This document shows positions 54,664-63,861 of a DNA stretch of 64,000 bases, in pieces. Position 1 is the first letter of the stretch, and each line of letters begins with the position of its first letter. The position numbers were made by a program, and so were the translations under genes. The notes below the pieces were generated by a model that did not search any database, had not been told where the DNA came from, and saw only the letters and a program-made list of their open reading frames with translations. The DNA comes from Calidifontibacter indicus (GTDB lineage: Bacteria; Actinomycetota; Actinomycetes; Actinomycetales; Dermatophilaceae). The DNA is taken from contig NZ_QTUA01000001.1 in the NCBI RefSeq assembly GCF_003386865.1, forward strand, positions 2,852,001 to 2,916,000. Reading direction: 5' to 3'.

Positions 54664-56316
54664 TCAGCGGGCGGCGCGCTCGAGCGCCTCGCGGGTCGCG
54701 CGGTGCTGACCGAGCACCTCACGCACCGGGGCGACCAGCTTGTCGCGTCCGACCTGCTCGACCGCGTCGCGCAACCGCCGTTCGGCCGCTTCCCTGCGCC
54801 GGCGGCCACCGCGGGCGGCAAGCACGCGTGACAGCAAGGCGAGCAACAAGCCGAGCAGCAACCCACCGACCAACAGCAGCAACGGGATCGGGATCCAACC
54901 CCAGTTCGGCACGTCGACGTGGATCTGCGCGAAGCCCAGGCCGGCGAGCACCAACAGCCACCCGAGGCCAACCAGCGCGATCGCGGCGAACAGCCACTGC
55001 AGCGCCGAGAACAGCGGCCACCAGAACGGGTCCTTGTCCCGCAGCGGGGTGCCGAGTACGGCCTGGTCGAGGCTGTCGCGCAGGTCGTCGTCGTGCGGGG
55101 TGGCCGCGTCGTAGACGGCGTCGGCCCACGGCTGCGGAAGCCCCTCGGCGGCCTGCTCACCCAGCCGCCGGGTGGCGAGATCGACCGCCGCGAGCGCCGC
55201 CGGCGAGGCCGGGGGCAACGACGAACGTCCGAGCGCCCGCTGCCCCTCCGAACGGGTCAGCTGCGAGGCCACCTTGTCGAGGCCCAGCCGCGACAGCGGC
55301 GCCGGACGCAACTTGTTGGCCCACCGGGTGAACGGCCAACCACCGTGCATCCCGGCGCGCATGCGGTAGTCACGCTCGACCGCGTGGCCGACGACCGGAA
55401 CCGCGGCGGCCTTCGCCAACGCGTCAGTGAGTTCGGCGCCGGCCCGTTTGCCGAGGTCGGGTTCGGTGTCGCCGACGTGTCGGCGCAACTCCAACGCCTG
55501 CGTGCGCAGATCGGCGGCCAGCCGCTGGTTCGCGGCATTGCGATGCGACACCACACCGGCCAGTTCGGCGCGCAGCGCGTCGAGGCCGATGCCGCGCGCG
55601 GCCGATGTCGGCAACACGCGCACCCCGGTCAGCCCGTCACGCTGCAACAACTGCTCAAGGTCGGCCACGCAGGCGCGCGCGTCCTCGCGGGAGAGCCGGT
55701 CGATCTGGTTGAGCACGACGATGGTCACCGCGGCGTGCTGCGCCATCGTGCGGATGTAGTCGTCGTGCAGCACCGCGTCGGCGTACTTCTGCGGGTCGGT
55801 CACCCAGATGAAGACGTCGGACAGTTTGAGCACCCGGTCGGCCTCGGTGCGGTGCGCCGACACATTGGAGTCGAAGTCGGGCAGGTCGAGCAGCACCAGC
55901 CCGTCGAGCTGTTCGGTGCTGCGGGCCACGAGCGGCACCTGATGCCGAGCACCGACGCCCACCCAGTCGAGCAACGGGCCGGACGCCTCCTCGCCCCACA
56001 CCGCAGCAGCCGCCTTCGAGGTGGTGGGACGTCGCGCACCGATGCGGGAAACCGGCTCTCCCACAAGGGCATTGAACAGGCTGGACTTGCCGCTTCCGGT
56101 GGCACCGGCGAGCGCGACCACGGTGCGCCCGCCGGCGATGTCGCTGCGCTCGGCGACCTTGCGGTCGAGGTCACGAGCGACGGCCACGTTGGCCGCGGGC
56201 AGCCGGTCGCCGCCCTGCTCGATCGCCTCGGCCAGTGCCTTGCCGCGCTCCTGCAGTGCCTCGTTGCTCACGGCGCCGGCCTTCGACGCCTTGCGCTTGA
56301 ACAGATCGGGACTCAT
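54664..56316 (-). CDS. YfjP-like membrane GTPase
   Basis: The 550-residue product has an Era/TrmE-like GTPase domain: P-loop ALAGATGSGKSSLFNAL, switch RRPTTSKAAAAVWG, LLDLPDFDS as G3 and VLNQIDR as G4. A helical region and two transmembrane helices follow near residues 440-500, then a basic tail. YfjP-type GTPases are poorly characterised and possibly act at the membrane or on ribosomes. The ATG overlaps the first GTPase stop as ATGA, so the pair is probably a functional couple. Confidence 0.85.
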   Translation of the reverse strand: MSPDLFKRKASKAGAVSNEALQERGKALAEAIEQGGDRLPAANVAVARDLDRKVAERSDIAGGRTVVALAGATGSGKSSLFNALVGEPVSRIGARRPTTSKAAAAVWGEEASGPLLDWVGVGARHQVPLVARSTEQLDGLVLLDLPDFDSNVSAHRTEADRVLKLSDVFIWVTDPQKYADAVLHDDYIRTMAQHAAVTIVVLNQIDRLSREDARACVADLEQLLQRDGLTGVRVLPTSAARGIGLDALRAELAGVVSHRNAANQRLAADLRTQALELRRHVGDTEPDLGKRAGAELTDALAKAAAVPVVGHAVERDYRMRAGMHGGWPFTRWANKLRPAPLSRLGLDKVASQLTRSEGQRALGRSSLPPASPAALAAVDLATRRLGEQAAEGLPQPWADAVYDAATPHDDDLRDSLDQAVLGTPLRDKDPFWWPLFSALQWLFAAIALVGLGWLLVLAGLGFAQIHVDVPNWGWIPIPLLLLVGGLLLGLLLALLSRVLAARGGRRRREAAERRLRDAVEQVGRDKLVAPVREVLGQHRATREALERAAR

Positions 56317-58025
56317 CGCGCCGCCTTCACTGCCGCGAGCGCCGGGGTGAGCCGGTCGGGCACCGAGGTGTCACCGACGACCTCGGCGAGCACCTGGGTG
56401 TACCGCTCCTGCTCGGCCGAGAACAGCGCGTCGGCGCGTTCCATCAACATCTTGCGGGCCTTCACGCTCAGCGTGCGCACCGCCTGATCACCGAAGATCG
56501 CTTCGAGCAGGCGCTGGGCGAGCACCGCCGAGCCACCGGCGATACCGACCTCGGCGCCGGTGATGCCGGCGGTCGCCGAGAAGGTGATGAGCATGAGCAT
56601 CACGGCGATGCCGTTGACGCCGAAGGCGAGGAAGCGGGCAGTGGTGCGGCGCGAACCTGCCTCCTGACGCACCAACTCCATGACGTCACTCTGCCAGTCA
56701 CGCACGGCACGCTCGACCCGCGCGCCGAAATCGGGTGAGGCCGTTGCCAGTTCGCGATGTTGCTCGACGAGCCGCGCACCACCGGGCGTCGCCCGCCAGG
56801 CGCGCGCCGACGTGATCGCGGCGGTCTCCGCGTGCGACACGAGCAGGGCCGCGACGCCGGTGTGCAGCGCCTCGCCGAGGTTCTCGGCGGGCTCGGCCCG
56901 GCCGCGTCCGCGTAGCGCCGACACGACACGATCGCGCATCCGACCGACACCCGCTTCGAGCTGCCGCAGCAGTTCGCCGGTGCCGACGAACTCCTGCCAG
57001 CGGGCCAGCACCTCGCCGCGCAGGAGGGAGCCGTCCTGCATGCCTTCCTGCACGGCCTGGTGCGCCGCCGTGTAGGCGGTGCGCGGCGCCTCCTGCAGTT
57101 CGTGGGCGATGGTCTGTTGTTCGCGCACGGCCTCGGTGAGCACACGGGCCCGGGAGTCGAGGGAGTCGAGCGCACCGTCGAGGGTGCGGCGGATGACGAT
57201 GCTGCGGGCCAGCGCGTCGGCCGCCAGCGAGCCCAACCAGCCGCGGATGCGGGTCACCTCGCTCACCGGCAGCATTCCGCTCTTCGACAGCTTCGACTCG
57301 GCCACCGCGAACACCGGTGATTGGCCAAGGCCCTGCCGCGCAAGCATTTCGGCGAGGTCGGCGCGCACCTCCTCCATGACGTCCATCGGCACCCGGTCGA
57401 GCACGACGGCCACTGAGGTGCCGCGCTTGATCGCCTGCTGCAGCAGTTCCCAGGGCACGGCGTCGGCGTAGCGCGTGGCGGTGGTGACGAAGATCCAGAG
57501 GTCGGCGGCGCTCAGCAACTGCCGCGCGAGGTCGCGGTTGGCCGACACGACCGAGTCGATGTCGGGCGCGTCGAGCAGCGCGAGCCCCGCGGGCACGGAC
57601 GCGCTGCTGACCAGACGCAAGGTGTTCGGGTCGTGCGCACCGGCCGACTCGCCGGTCAACCGGGCCAGCTCGGGCAGGATGCGGTGGCCGGTGAACCAGC
57701 GTTCGTCGGCCGGGTTGTGGATCAACGTCGAGGCACGCGTCGTCGGACGCAGCACGCCCGGGGTGGTGACCGTCTCCCCCACGATCGAGTTGACCAGGGT
57801 CGACTTCCCGGCACCGGTCGAGCCTCCGACGACAGCCAGCAGCGGCGCATCGAGGGAGTTGGCGCGCGGAATGATGTAGTCACGCAGCTGATTCAGCAGC
57901 TCGCCCCGGCCACTGCGGGCGGCCGCGGCGTTGGGCGTCTCCAACGGAAAACGGGTGCCTTCGACAGCAACTCGCAGACCGTCGAGCGCGGTCGGCAGGC
58001 GGGAGGCGTCGGGGGCAGGACTCAC
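56313..58025 (-). CDS. dynamin-like membrane GTPase
   Basis: The 570-residue product has a GTPase domain with P-loop AVVGGSTGAGKSTLVNSIVG, RPTTRASTLIHNP as G2, LLDAPDIDSV as G3 and VVLDRVP in place of G4. A long helical region and two hydrophobic helices follow near residues 465-510. The layout suits bacterial dynamin-like or YfjP-related GTPases that work at membranes. The GTG start follows TAGACT by seven bases, so it has its own leaderless promoter although efeB ends only 16 bases upstream. Confidence 0.83.
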   Translation of the reverse strand: MSPAPDASRLPTALDGLRVAVEGTRFPLETPNAAAARSGRGELLNQLRDYIIPRANSLDAPLLAVVGGSTGAGKSTLVNSIVGETVTTPGVLRPTTRASTLIHNPADERWFTGHRILPELARLTGESAGAHDPNTLRLVSSASVPAGLALLDAPDIDSVVSANRDLARQLLSAADLWIFVTTATRYADAVPWELLQQAIKRGTSVAVVLDRVPMDVMEEVRADLAEMLARQGLGQSPVFAVAESKLSKSGMLPVSEVTRIRGWLGSLAADALARSIVIRRTLDGALDSLDSRARVLTEAVREQQTIAHELQEAPRTAYTAAHQAVQEGMQDGSLLRGEVLARWQEFVGTGELLRQLEAGVGRMRDRVVSALRGRGRAEPAENLGEALHTGVAALLVSHAETAAITSARAWRATPGGARLVEQHRELATASPDFGARVERAVRDWQSDVMELVRQEAGSRRTTARFLAFGVNGIAVMLMLITFSATAGITGAEVGIAGGSAVLAQRLLEAIFGDQAVRTLSVKARKMLMERADALFSAEQERYTQVLAEVVGDTSVPDRLTPALAAVKAAR

Positions 58026-58032
58026 GGGTAGG

Positions 58033-58038
58033 AGTCTA
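58033..58038 (-). promoter_or_regulatory. -10 hexamer TAGACT of the dynamin-like GTPase gene
   Basis: TAGACT lies seven bases before the GTG start, in the short gap after efeB. It suggests an internal promoter, so the GTPases need not depend on the iron-controlled efe promoter. Confidence 0.6.
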
Positions 58039-58041
58039 AGG

Positions 58042-59367
58042 TCAGCGCCCCTCGAACAATGACGCACCGACGTAGGATCCTTCGTCGGCTCCGGGCGGCA
58101 CCGCGAAGAGCCCGGAACCGGTGTGCTGCAGGTATTCCTGGAGCCGATCCTGGCTGGCCAGTCGGGTCTGCATCGGGATGTAGTGCGTGTCGGGGTTGCG
58201 CACGAACGCGATGAAGAACAAGCCCGCGTCGATCCGACCCAGCGCATTCGATCCGTCGGTGAAGTTGTAGCCGCGGCGCAGCATCTGCACCCCACCGTTG
58301 GTGCTCGGGTGGGCCAGCCGCACGTGGGAGCGAGGGTCGATGATCGGCGTGCCGCCACGACCCTTCATCGCGAAGTCGACCGCACTGAACTCGGTGCCAC
58401 CCGACAGCGGGGCGCCGTTCGCCCGGTCGCGACCGATATTGGTCTCCTGCTCGCGCAGCGAGGTGCGGTCCCACGTCTCGATCTGCATGTTGATCCGGCG
58501 CGCCACCAGGTAGCTGCCCCCGGCGAGCCATTCGGCGCCCGAGTCGTCGCCACGCGCCACCCACACGTGCTTGTCGAGCAGGTCGGGGTCTTCGGCTTTC
58601 AGGTTGGCGGTGCCGTCCTTGAAACCGAACAGATTGCGCGGGGTCGCCTGACTGGTCGAGGTCGACGAGGTGCGCCCGAAGCCGAGTTGGCTCCAGCGCA
58701 AGGCGACCGTGCCGAAGCCGATGCGGGCGAGGTTGCGCACCGCATGCACCGCCACCTGCGGGTCGTCGGCACAGGCCTGGATGCACAGGTCTCCCCCGGA
58801 CCGCGCGGCGTCGAGGTTGTCACCCGGGAAGTGCGGCAGGGTGCGCAGCGCCTTGGGCGCGCGCGCGGCGATGCCGAAGCGGTCCTTGCCGGACGCGTCC
58901 CGGAACAGCCCGGGACCGAACCCGATGGTGATCGTCAGGCCCGACGCCGGCAGCCCGTCGGCCTCACCGGTGTCGGCCGGCGGGGCGTCGTACGACGTCT
59001 CCTCGGCGCTCGCCGACTCACCTGCGGTCATCCTGGCGGCAGCCATCGACCACGCCCGCAGAAGAGTCACCAACTCCTGCCGGTCGGTGGTCGTGACGTC
59101 GAACGCGGCGAAGTGCAGGCGGTCCTGGGCGGGCGTTGCGATGCCGGCCTGGTGGGCGCCGAAGAACGGGTACTTCGCCGGCGGTGTCGTGTCGTCGGCC
59201 GTCGCCGCACGGGTCGCGAACCCACCGGCGAACCCGGCCACACCCAGTGCTGCGCCCGCACCGGTGAGGCCGAGCATCCGGCGCCGACTGGTGCCGCTGC
59301 GACGGGCGTCCCGGGGTCCGGCCTCTTCGCCGGATTCGGTTGTCACACCGTCCGATTCGGACGTCAC
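58042..59367 (-). CDS. efeB: EfeB, Tat-exported DyP-type haem peroxidase
   Basis: EfeB works with EfeU and EfeO in iron uptake, probably oxidising ferrous iron or acting on haem outside the cell. The 441-residue product has a twin-arginine-type signal (SRRRMLGLTGAGAALGVAG) and the DyP motif NLFGFKDGTAN. The C-terminal region (GVQMLRRGYNF, GLFFIAFVRNP) is typical of the family. The GTG start overlaps the efeO stop as GTGA. Confidence 0.93.
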   Translation of the reverse strand: MTSESDGVTTESGEEAGPRDARRSGTSRRRMLGLTGAGAALGVAGFAGGFATRAATADDTTPPAKYPFFGAHQAGIATPAQDRLHFAAFDVTTTDRQELVTLLRAWSMAAARMTAGESASAEETSYDAPPADTGEADGLPASGLTITIGFGPGLFRDASGKDRFGIAARAPKALRTLPHFPGDNLDAARSGGDLCIQACADDPQVAVHAVRNLARIGFGTVALRWSQLGFGRTSSTSTSQATPRNLFGFKDGTANLKAEDPDLLDKHVWVARGDDSGAEWLAGGSYLVARRINMQIETWDRTSLREQETNIGRDRANGAPLSGGTEFSAVDFAMKGRGGTPIIDPRSHVRLAHPSTNGGVQMLRRGYNFTDGSNALGRIDAGLFFIAFVRNPDTHYIPMQTRLASQDRLQEYLQHTGSGLFAVPPGADEGSYVGASLFEGR

Positions 59368-60521
59368 TTGAGCACCGCCGCGGTCACCTTCGACAGCGGC
59401 TCGGAGAGTGCGTTGACGGCGTCGGAGAGCTCCTTGATCTCGGTCTTGCTCAGCTCGGTGTACAGCTTGAAGCCGTCGCCCTTGCGGTGCTTGTCGAGCA
59501 CCTTCTGCAGGGCCGTGAACTTGGTCGCGACCGAGGTCTCGAGGGCTGGATCCTTCTTGGTGAGGATCGGCCGCAGGTTCTCGAACGCGACCTTCGCCCC
59601 GTCGACATTGCCCTGGAAATCCCACAGGTCGGTGTGCGACCAGGTCTCCTCCTCGCCGGTGACCTTGCCGGTCGCGACCTCGTCGAGCAGCCCCTTCGAG
59701 CCGTTGCCCATCCCGTCGACGGTGTAGGTCTGGGTGCGGGTGCGCGAGTGGAGCGTGCGGGTGTCCTTGAGCAACTGGTCGGCGACGGAGTTGCGTTCGG
59801 CGGCGGTGAGCGCGGTGTAGCCGGTCTTCGGCGGCCAGAGGTCCTTCTCGATCTTGTGCCAGCCGGTCCACTTCTGCCCGGGCTCGAGGTCGGCCTCCCG
59901 TGCGTCCATGCTCGGGTCGAGGTCGCCGAAGCTCTCGGCGACGGTCTCGATGCGCTCCCAGTAGATCCGGGTTGGTGCGTAGAGCGCGCGCGCCTTGTCG
60001 AAATCGCCTGCCTTGTAGGCCTTCACGAACGACTCGGTGCCCGACAGCAGCTTGTCGGTCTGGTCCTTGACGTAGCTGGCGTAAAGGCCGGTGGCGGTGG
60101 TGATCAGCGCCTTGTCGTCACCGGTCGCCTCCAACTTCTTGCCCGAGTCGGTCACGGTGAACGCCGCCTGGACGCCGTTGCCGACCATGCCCGGCTTGCA
60201 GGAGGTGTAGTACTTGCCCGGCGGCACCTGCACGACGAGGTCGCGGGTCAACTGCGGGGTGATGTTCTCGATCTCGCCGACGATGCGCAGCCCGTCACTG
60301 GCGAGCAGGTAGAACTCGGTCACCTCGTTGCCGGTGTTCTTCACCTTGAACACGACGGTGCCCGACGGCGCGCTGTTCGCCGACACCTGGCATTCGGTCG
60401 CGGTCGAGGTGACCGTGAGTTCGCCGTTGCCGGCACCGGAGGGGCTGTTGCTGGTGCACCCCACGAGGGTCGTGCCGGCGATGACGGGGCCGGCGAGCAG
60501 CAGGCTGAGGCGACGGTTCAT
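59364..60521 (-). CDS. efeO: EfeO, iron-binding lipoprotein
   Basis: EfeO is the extracytoplasmic iron-binding part of the Efe importer. The 385-residue product has a lipoprotein signal (TLVGC, Cys near residue 22), an N-terminal cupredoxin-like domain (SAPSGTVVFKVKNTGNEVTEFYLL, PPGKYYTSCKPG) and a C-terminal M75-peptidase-like domain with GWHKIEKDLWPP and TWSHTDLWDF, the likely metal site. The ATG overlaps the efeU stop as ATGA. Confidence 0.93.
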   Translation of the reverse strand: MNRRLSLLLAGPVIAGTTLVGCTSNSPSGAGNGELTVTSTATECQVSANSAPSGTVVFKVKNTGNEVTEFYLLASDGLRIVGEIENITPQLTRDLVVQVPPGKYYTSCKPGMVGNGVQAAFTVTDSGKKLEATGDDKALITTATGLYASYVKDQTDKLLSGTESFVKAYKAGDFDKARALYAPTRIYWERIETVAESFGDLDPSMDAREADLEPGQKWTGWHKIEKDLWPPKTGYTALTAAERNSVADQLLKDTRTLHSRTRTQTYTVDGMGNGSKGLLDEVATGKVTGEEETWSHTDLWDFQGNVDGAKVAFENLRPILTKKDPALETSVATKFTALQKVLDKHRKGDGFKLYTELSKTEIKELSDAVNALSEPLSKVTAAVLK

Positions 60522-61384
60522 GCGGCGACTTTCAAGGAGGTGGACGGCGCCGACGGGGCGGCGTTCTTGCCGCCGCCGGTCACCTTGAGCAAGAAGATGG
60601 TCATGACGGGCACCACGTAGGCGACCCAGGCGATCGCCTCGAACCAGGTGGTCACCGGCGAGAAGTTGAAGGTGCCCTTGAGCAGGGTGCCGATGAACGA
60701 GGTCGGACGGATCGTGCCGCTGACATCGAAGGCGACCGCGTGCAGACCGGGCAGGATGCCGGCTTCCTGCAGGTCGTGGATGCCGTAGGAGAGCACCCCG
60801 CCGGCCACCAGGATCAGGAAGGCGCCGGTCCACATGAAGAACTTCGACAGGTTGAGTTTCAGCGTGCCCTTGTACATCAGGTAGCCGAGGGCGACGGCCG
60901 TGAGCAGACCGAGCAGCGCGCCGGTGAGCGGCGCTGTGGTGGAACCGTTCTCGGTGGCGGCAGCCTGGGTGGCCGCCCAGATGAACAACGCGGTCTCCAG
61001 GCCCTCGCGGCCGACGGCGAGCATCGCGACGACGACCATCGAGTAGCGGGAGGCGTCGGCGGCCCGGTCGACCGCACCCTTGAGTTCGGCCGACAGGCCT
61101 CGGGCCGAGCGCGCCATCCAGAAGATCATCCAGGTGACGAAGCCGACAGCGACGATCGACAGGGTGCCACCGATGGCCTCCTGTGCCTCGAAGGTCAGCC
61201 CGCGCGGGCCGAAGGTGAGCGCGGCGCCGAAGGCCAGCGAGACCAGCACCGCGGCTGCGACGCCGGCCCAGATGCGGGGCAACAAGTGACGGCGGTCGGA
61301 CTTCACCAGGTAGGCCACGAGGATGACGACCACGAGGGTCGCCTCGAGGCCCTCGCGCAGCCCGATCAGGTAGTTGCTCAGCAC
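60518..61384 (-). CDS. efeU: EfeU, Ftr1-family iron permease
   Basis: EfeU imports iron across the membrane. The 288-residue product has seven predicted transmembrane helices and both REXXE iron-binding motifs: REGLE at 10-14 and REGLE again in AVGREGLETALF. The GTG start has GGAGG six bases before it. It heads the efeU-efeO-efeB operon behind an iron box. Confidence 0.94.
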   Translation of the reverse strand: MLSNYLIGLREGLEATLVVVILVAYLVKSDRRHLLPRIWAGVAAAVLVSLAFGAALTFGPRGLTFEAQEAIGGTLSIVAVGFVTWMIFWMARSARGLSAELKGAVDRAADASRYSMVVVAMLAVGREGLETALFIWAATQAAATENGSTTAPLTGALLGLLTAVALGYLMYKGTLKLNLSKFFMWTGAFLILVAGGVLSYGIHDLQEAGILPGLHAVAFDVSGTIRPTSFIGTLLKGTFNFSPVTTWFEAIAWVAYVVPVMTIFLLKVTGGGKNAAPSAPSTSLKVAA

Positions 61385-61406
61385 GGAGCACCTCCACAGC
61401 TCGCAC

Positions 61407-61425
61407 TCAGGCAAGGATTGCCTAA
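61407..61425 (-). promoter_or_regulatory. DtxR/IdeR-type iron box of efeUOB
   Basis: TCAGGCAAGGATTGCCTAA is a near-palindrome (AGGCAA-GGA-TTGCCT) resembling the 19-base DtxR/IdeR site. It lies 23 bases before the efeU start. A second weaker match with GGTTAG and CCTTACC lies at about 61436-61452. Iron-dependent repression is predicted. Confidence 0.75.
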
Positions 61426-61617
61426 GTCGAGTGGAGGTTAGTGCAGCCTTACCGCGGCGTCCAATCCGGGGCCAGGGAGCGGACGGCGCGCGCCTGAGCG
61501 CCCCCAAGACGTACGCCCGTCCCCCTCACCTCGGGAGCTGTCAAACCAAAGTGGGGACGTAAATGGGTGATGGCCCTTCCGAGCCTCCCCGCTTTCGGAC
61601 AAACATGCAGGTCAGAG

Positions 61618-61691
<74 letters not shown>

Positions 61692-61730
61692 AACGACGGG
61701 CCAGTCTAGCCGCGGGTCGACGGCGCGCGA

Positions 61731-62939
61731 TCAGCCCAGGCCCGGCGTACGGCGACCGATCGGCGCCCACTCGACGCCGCGGTAGAGCGCGGTGCCGAGG
61801 AAGGGCCGACGCAGCACCCACAGCGCTTCGAGCAGCAGTTGCTCGCGGGCCCGCGAGTCGTGGCCGACGTCGCCGCGCGTCATCCGTGCACGCAACATCG
61901 CCAGTTCGCCTGCGACGTCTTGGAACTGCACCATCTGTCGGCGCAACTGACTGCCACCGTGCGCCTTCGCCCATGCCCGGGCATACCGGCGCTCCCCCAT
62001 CGAGGCGAGCATCCGCACCTCCGGCGGTGACAGCCAGGCGGTGTCGACGTACGCCGACAACTGCTCACCGATCTTGGCCGACTCACGTCGGCGAGCGACG
62101 AGCAGGAGCGCGACGAATGCACAGAACAGCGGCACCTGCAGCAACACGTACGCCACCAGCCAGCCCTGCTCGGACAGGATCGCCAACGCGTTCCACCCCG
62201 CGTGCAGCACGATCGCGCAGGCGAGCCCGACCAGGGGCGGCACGACCCGCATCAAGAATCCCGGTGAGGTGGCTGCGATACCGATGCCGATCCCCGTACA
62301 GATCGTGAACATGGGGTGCGCAAAGGGGCTCATCAACACGCGCACCACGAAGGTGCCGACCAGTCCCTGCTCACCGGAGTCGGCGTACCCGTTGGCGAGG
62401 TAGACGATGTCCTCGACGAACGCGAACCCGGCCGCGCACAGTCCGGCGTAGACCATCCCGTCGAGCACGCCGTCGATCTCGCGACGCCGGAAGACCAGGA
62501 GCAGGAGCAGCGCGAAGCCCTTGAGGCTTTCCTCGACCGGCGGCGCGACGAGGATCGCCACCAACGGATCCGACTCGCCGGTGGCGCCGAGCAGGTAGCC
62601 GCCGACCTCGTTGAGCAGGGCCGCTCCGAGCGTGGCGACGCACGCGCCCCACAAGAAGGCGAACAACAACATGCCCTTGGGTTCGGGTTCGAACCGGTCG
62701 AGCCAGAGGAAGACCGGCACCACGATGCCGAGCACCACCACCGATGCCGCGATGCCCAGCACGGTCGCGGTGGCACCCGACTGGGCCTGCACGCTGGCGA
62801 GAACGACCGCGAGGCACAGGCCGAAGAACACGAGGCCGACCGCCCACCCGATCGAGCGGCGCAGCAGGGACCGCTGCCCGGTCACCCGGGCGAGCTCAGC
62901 GCGCGAGAGCGTGCGGACGCTGTTCGGCTGGATCCCCAT
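61731..62939 (-). CDS. prsW: PrsW-family intramembrane metalloprotease
   Basis: The 402-residue product has about eight transmembrane helices and the PrsW signatures: VAPPVEESLKGFALL, GFAFVEDIVYLANG, FAHPMFTICTGIGIG and VLHAGWN, whose Glu and His residues form the metal site. Related proteases cut anti-sigma factors such as RsiW, but no target is nearby. A C-terminal soluble part of about 130 residues follows. TAGGGT lies eight bases before the ATG. It is divergent from orn across 51 bases. Confidence 0.88.
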   Translation of the reverse strand: MGIQPNSVRTLSRAELARVTGQRSLLRRSIGWAVGLVFFGLCLAVVLASVQAQSGATATVLGIAASVVVLGIVVPVFLWLDRFEPEPKGMLLFAFLWGACVATLGAALLNEVGGYLLGATGESDPLVAILVAPPVEESLKGFALLLLLVFRRREIDGVLDGMVYAGLCAAGFAFVEDIVYLANGYADSGEQGLVGTFVVRVLMSPFAHPMFTICTGIGIGIAATSPGFLMRVVPPLVGLACAIVLHAGWNALAILSEQGWLVAYVLLQVPLFCAFVALLLVARRRESAKIGEQLSAYVDTAWLSPPEVRMLASMGERRYARAWAKAHGGSQLRRQMVQFQDVAGELAMLRARMTRGDVGHDSRAREQLLLEALWVLRRPFLGTALYRGVEWAPIGRRTPGLG

Positions 62940-62977
62940 GAACGCCGACCCTACCGACGTCCGCGGCTCGACGGCTC

Positions 62978-62983
62978 TAGGGT
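62978..62983 (+). promoter_or_regulatory. -10 hexamer TAGGGT of orn
   Basis: TAGGGT lies seven bases before the GTG at 62991. On the other strand another TAGGGT (62953-62948) precedes prsW by eight bases, so two leaderless promoters stand back to back. Confidence 0.6.
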
Positions 62984-62990
62984 GAACGAC

Positions 62991-63608
62991 GTGGCTGACG
63001 TCAAGATGAACAACGACCGCATCGTTTGGATCGACTGCGAGATGACCGGGCTCGACCTGGACAACGACGCACTCATCGAGGTGGCGGTGCTGATCACCGA
63101 CTTCGATCTGAACCAGGTCGACGACGGCATCGATGTGCTCATCAAGCCCGAGCCGGCCGCTCTGGAGCAGATGAACGACTTCGTGCGCGAGATGCACACC
63201 ACCAGCGGGCTGCTGGAGGAGCTGGACGGCGGCCTCACGATGGCCGACGCCGAAGCCAAGGTGCTGAAGTACGTGCGCCAGCACGCGCCGGAGGCCGGCA
63301 AGTGGCCGCTCGGCGGCAACTCGGTGGGCACCGACCGCGCGTTCCTCGCCCGTGACATGCCGCAGCTCATCGAGCACCTGCACTACCGCATCATCGACGT
63401 CTCCTCGATCAAGGAACTGTCGCGCCGCTGGTACCCGCGGGTCTACTTCAACGCTCCGAAGAAGGGTGGCGGCCACCGCGCCCTCGCCGACATCACCGAG
63501 TCGATCGCCGAACTGCGCTACTACCGCGAGGCCGTCTTCGTGCCGCAGCCCGGCCCCGACTCCAAGGCGGCCAAGGCCATCGCTGACAAGCACGTCGTCT
63601 CGGACTGA
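62991..63608 (+). CDS. orn: oligoribonuclease
   Basis: Orn degrades very short RNAs and linear dinucleotides, including pGpG from cyclic-di-GMP. The 205-residue product is a DEDDh exonuclease with WIDCEMTGLDL, GNSVGTDRAFLARDMP, DVSSIKELSRRWYP and GGGHRALADI. The GTG at 62991 is supported by the -10 hexamer seven bases before it. An ATG at 63006 (MNNDRIVW) would also give a normal Orn N-terminus. Confidence 0.94.
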   Translation: MADVKMNNDRIVWIDCEMTGLDLDNDALIEVAVLITDFDLNQVDDGIDVLIKPEPAALEQMNDFVREMHTTSGLLEELDGGLTMADAEAKVLKYVRQHAPEAGKWPLGGNSVGTDRAFLARDMPQLIEHLHYRIIDVSSIKELSRRWYPRVYFNAPKKGGGHRALADITESIAELRYYREAVFVPQPGPDSKAAKAIADKHVVSD

Positions 63609-63731
63609 CGTGCACCGACCGCGTGCTGACCGTGCGCGGACGCCGGACACGGCGCCTGCCGCCGGGGTGGTCATGAGCACTGCTCCGGAGCAGGTACGAT
63701 AGTCCGCGCTGCCCTGCACAAGGGCAGTCTT

Positions 63732-63808
63732 GGTGGGTGTAGCTCAGCTGGTAGAGCGTCGCGTTGTGGTCGCGGATGTCGCGGGTTCAAGTCCCGTCAC
63801 TCACCCCA
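63732..63808 (+). tRNA. tRNA-His (anticodon GTG)
   Basis: The cloverleaf has acceptor arms GTGGGTG and CACTCAC, with the histidine-specific extra G at 63732 facing the discriminator C. The anticodon loop is TTGTGGT (GTG), the T loop GGTTCAAGTCC, and CCA is encoded. Confidence 0.95.
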
Positions 63809-63811
63809 AGC

Positions 63812-63844
63812 CGAAGGCCCCGGAGTTGTGCTCCGGGGCCTTCG
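63812..63844. terminator. terminator after tRNA-His
   Basis: CGAAGGCCCCGGAG and CTCCGGGGCCTTCG form a perfect 14-base stem with a five-base loop. It also faces the end of the convergent gene at the window edge. Confidence 0.9.
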
Positions 63845-63861
63845 TCGTGTCGCTCGGCGGC

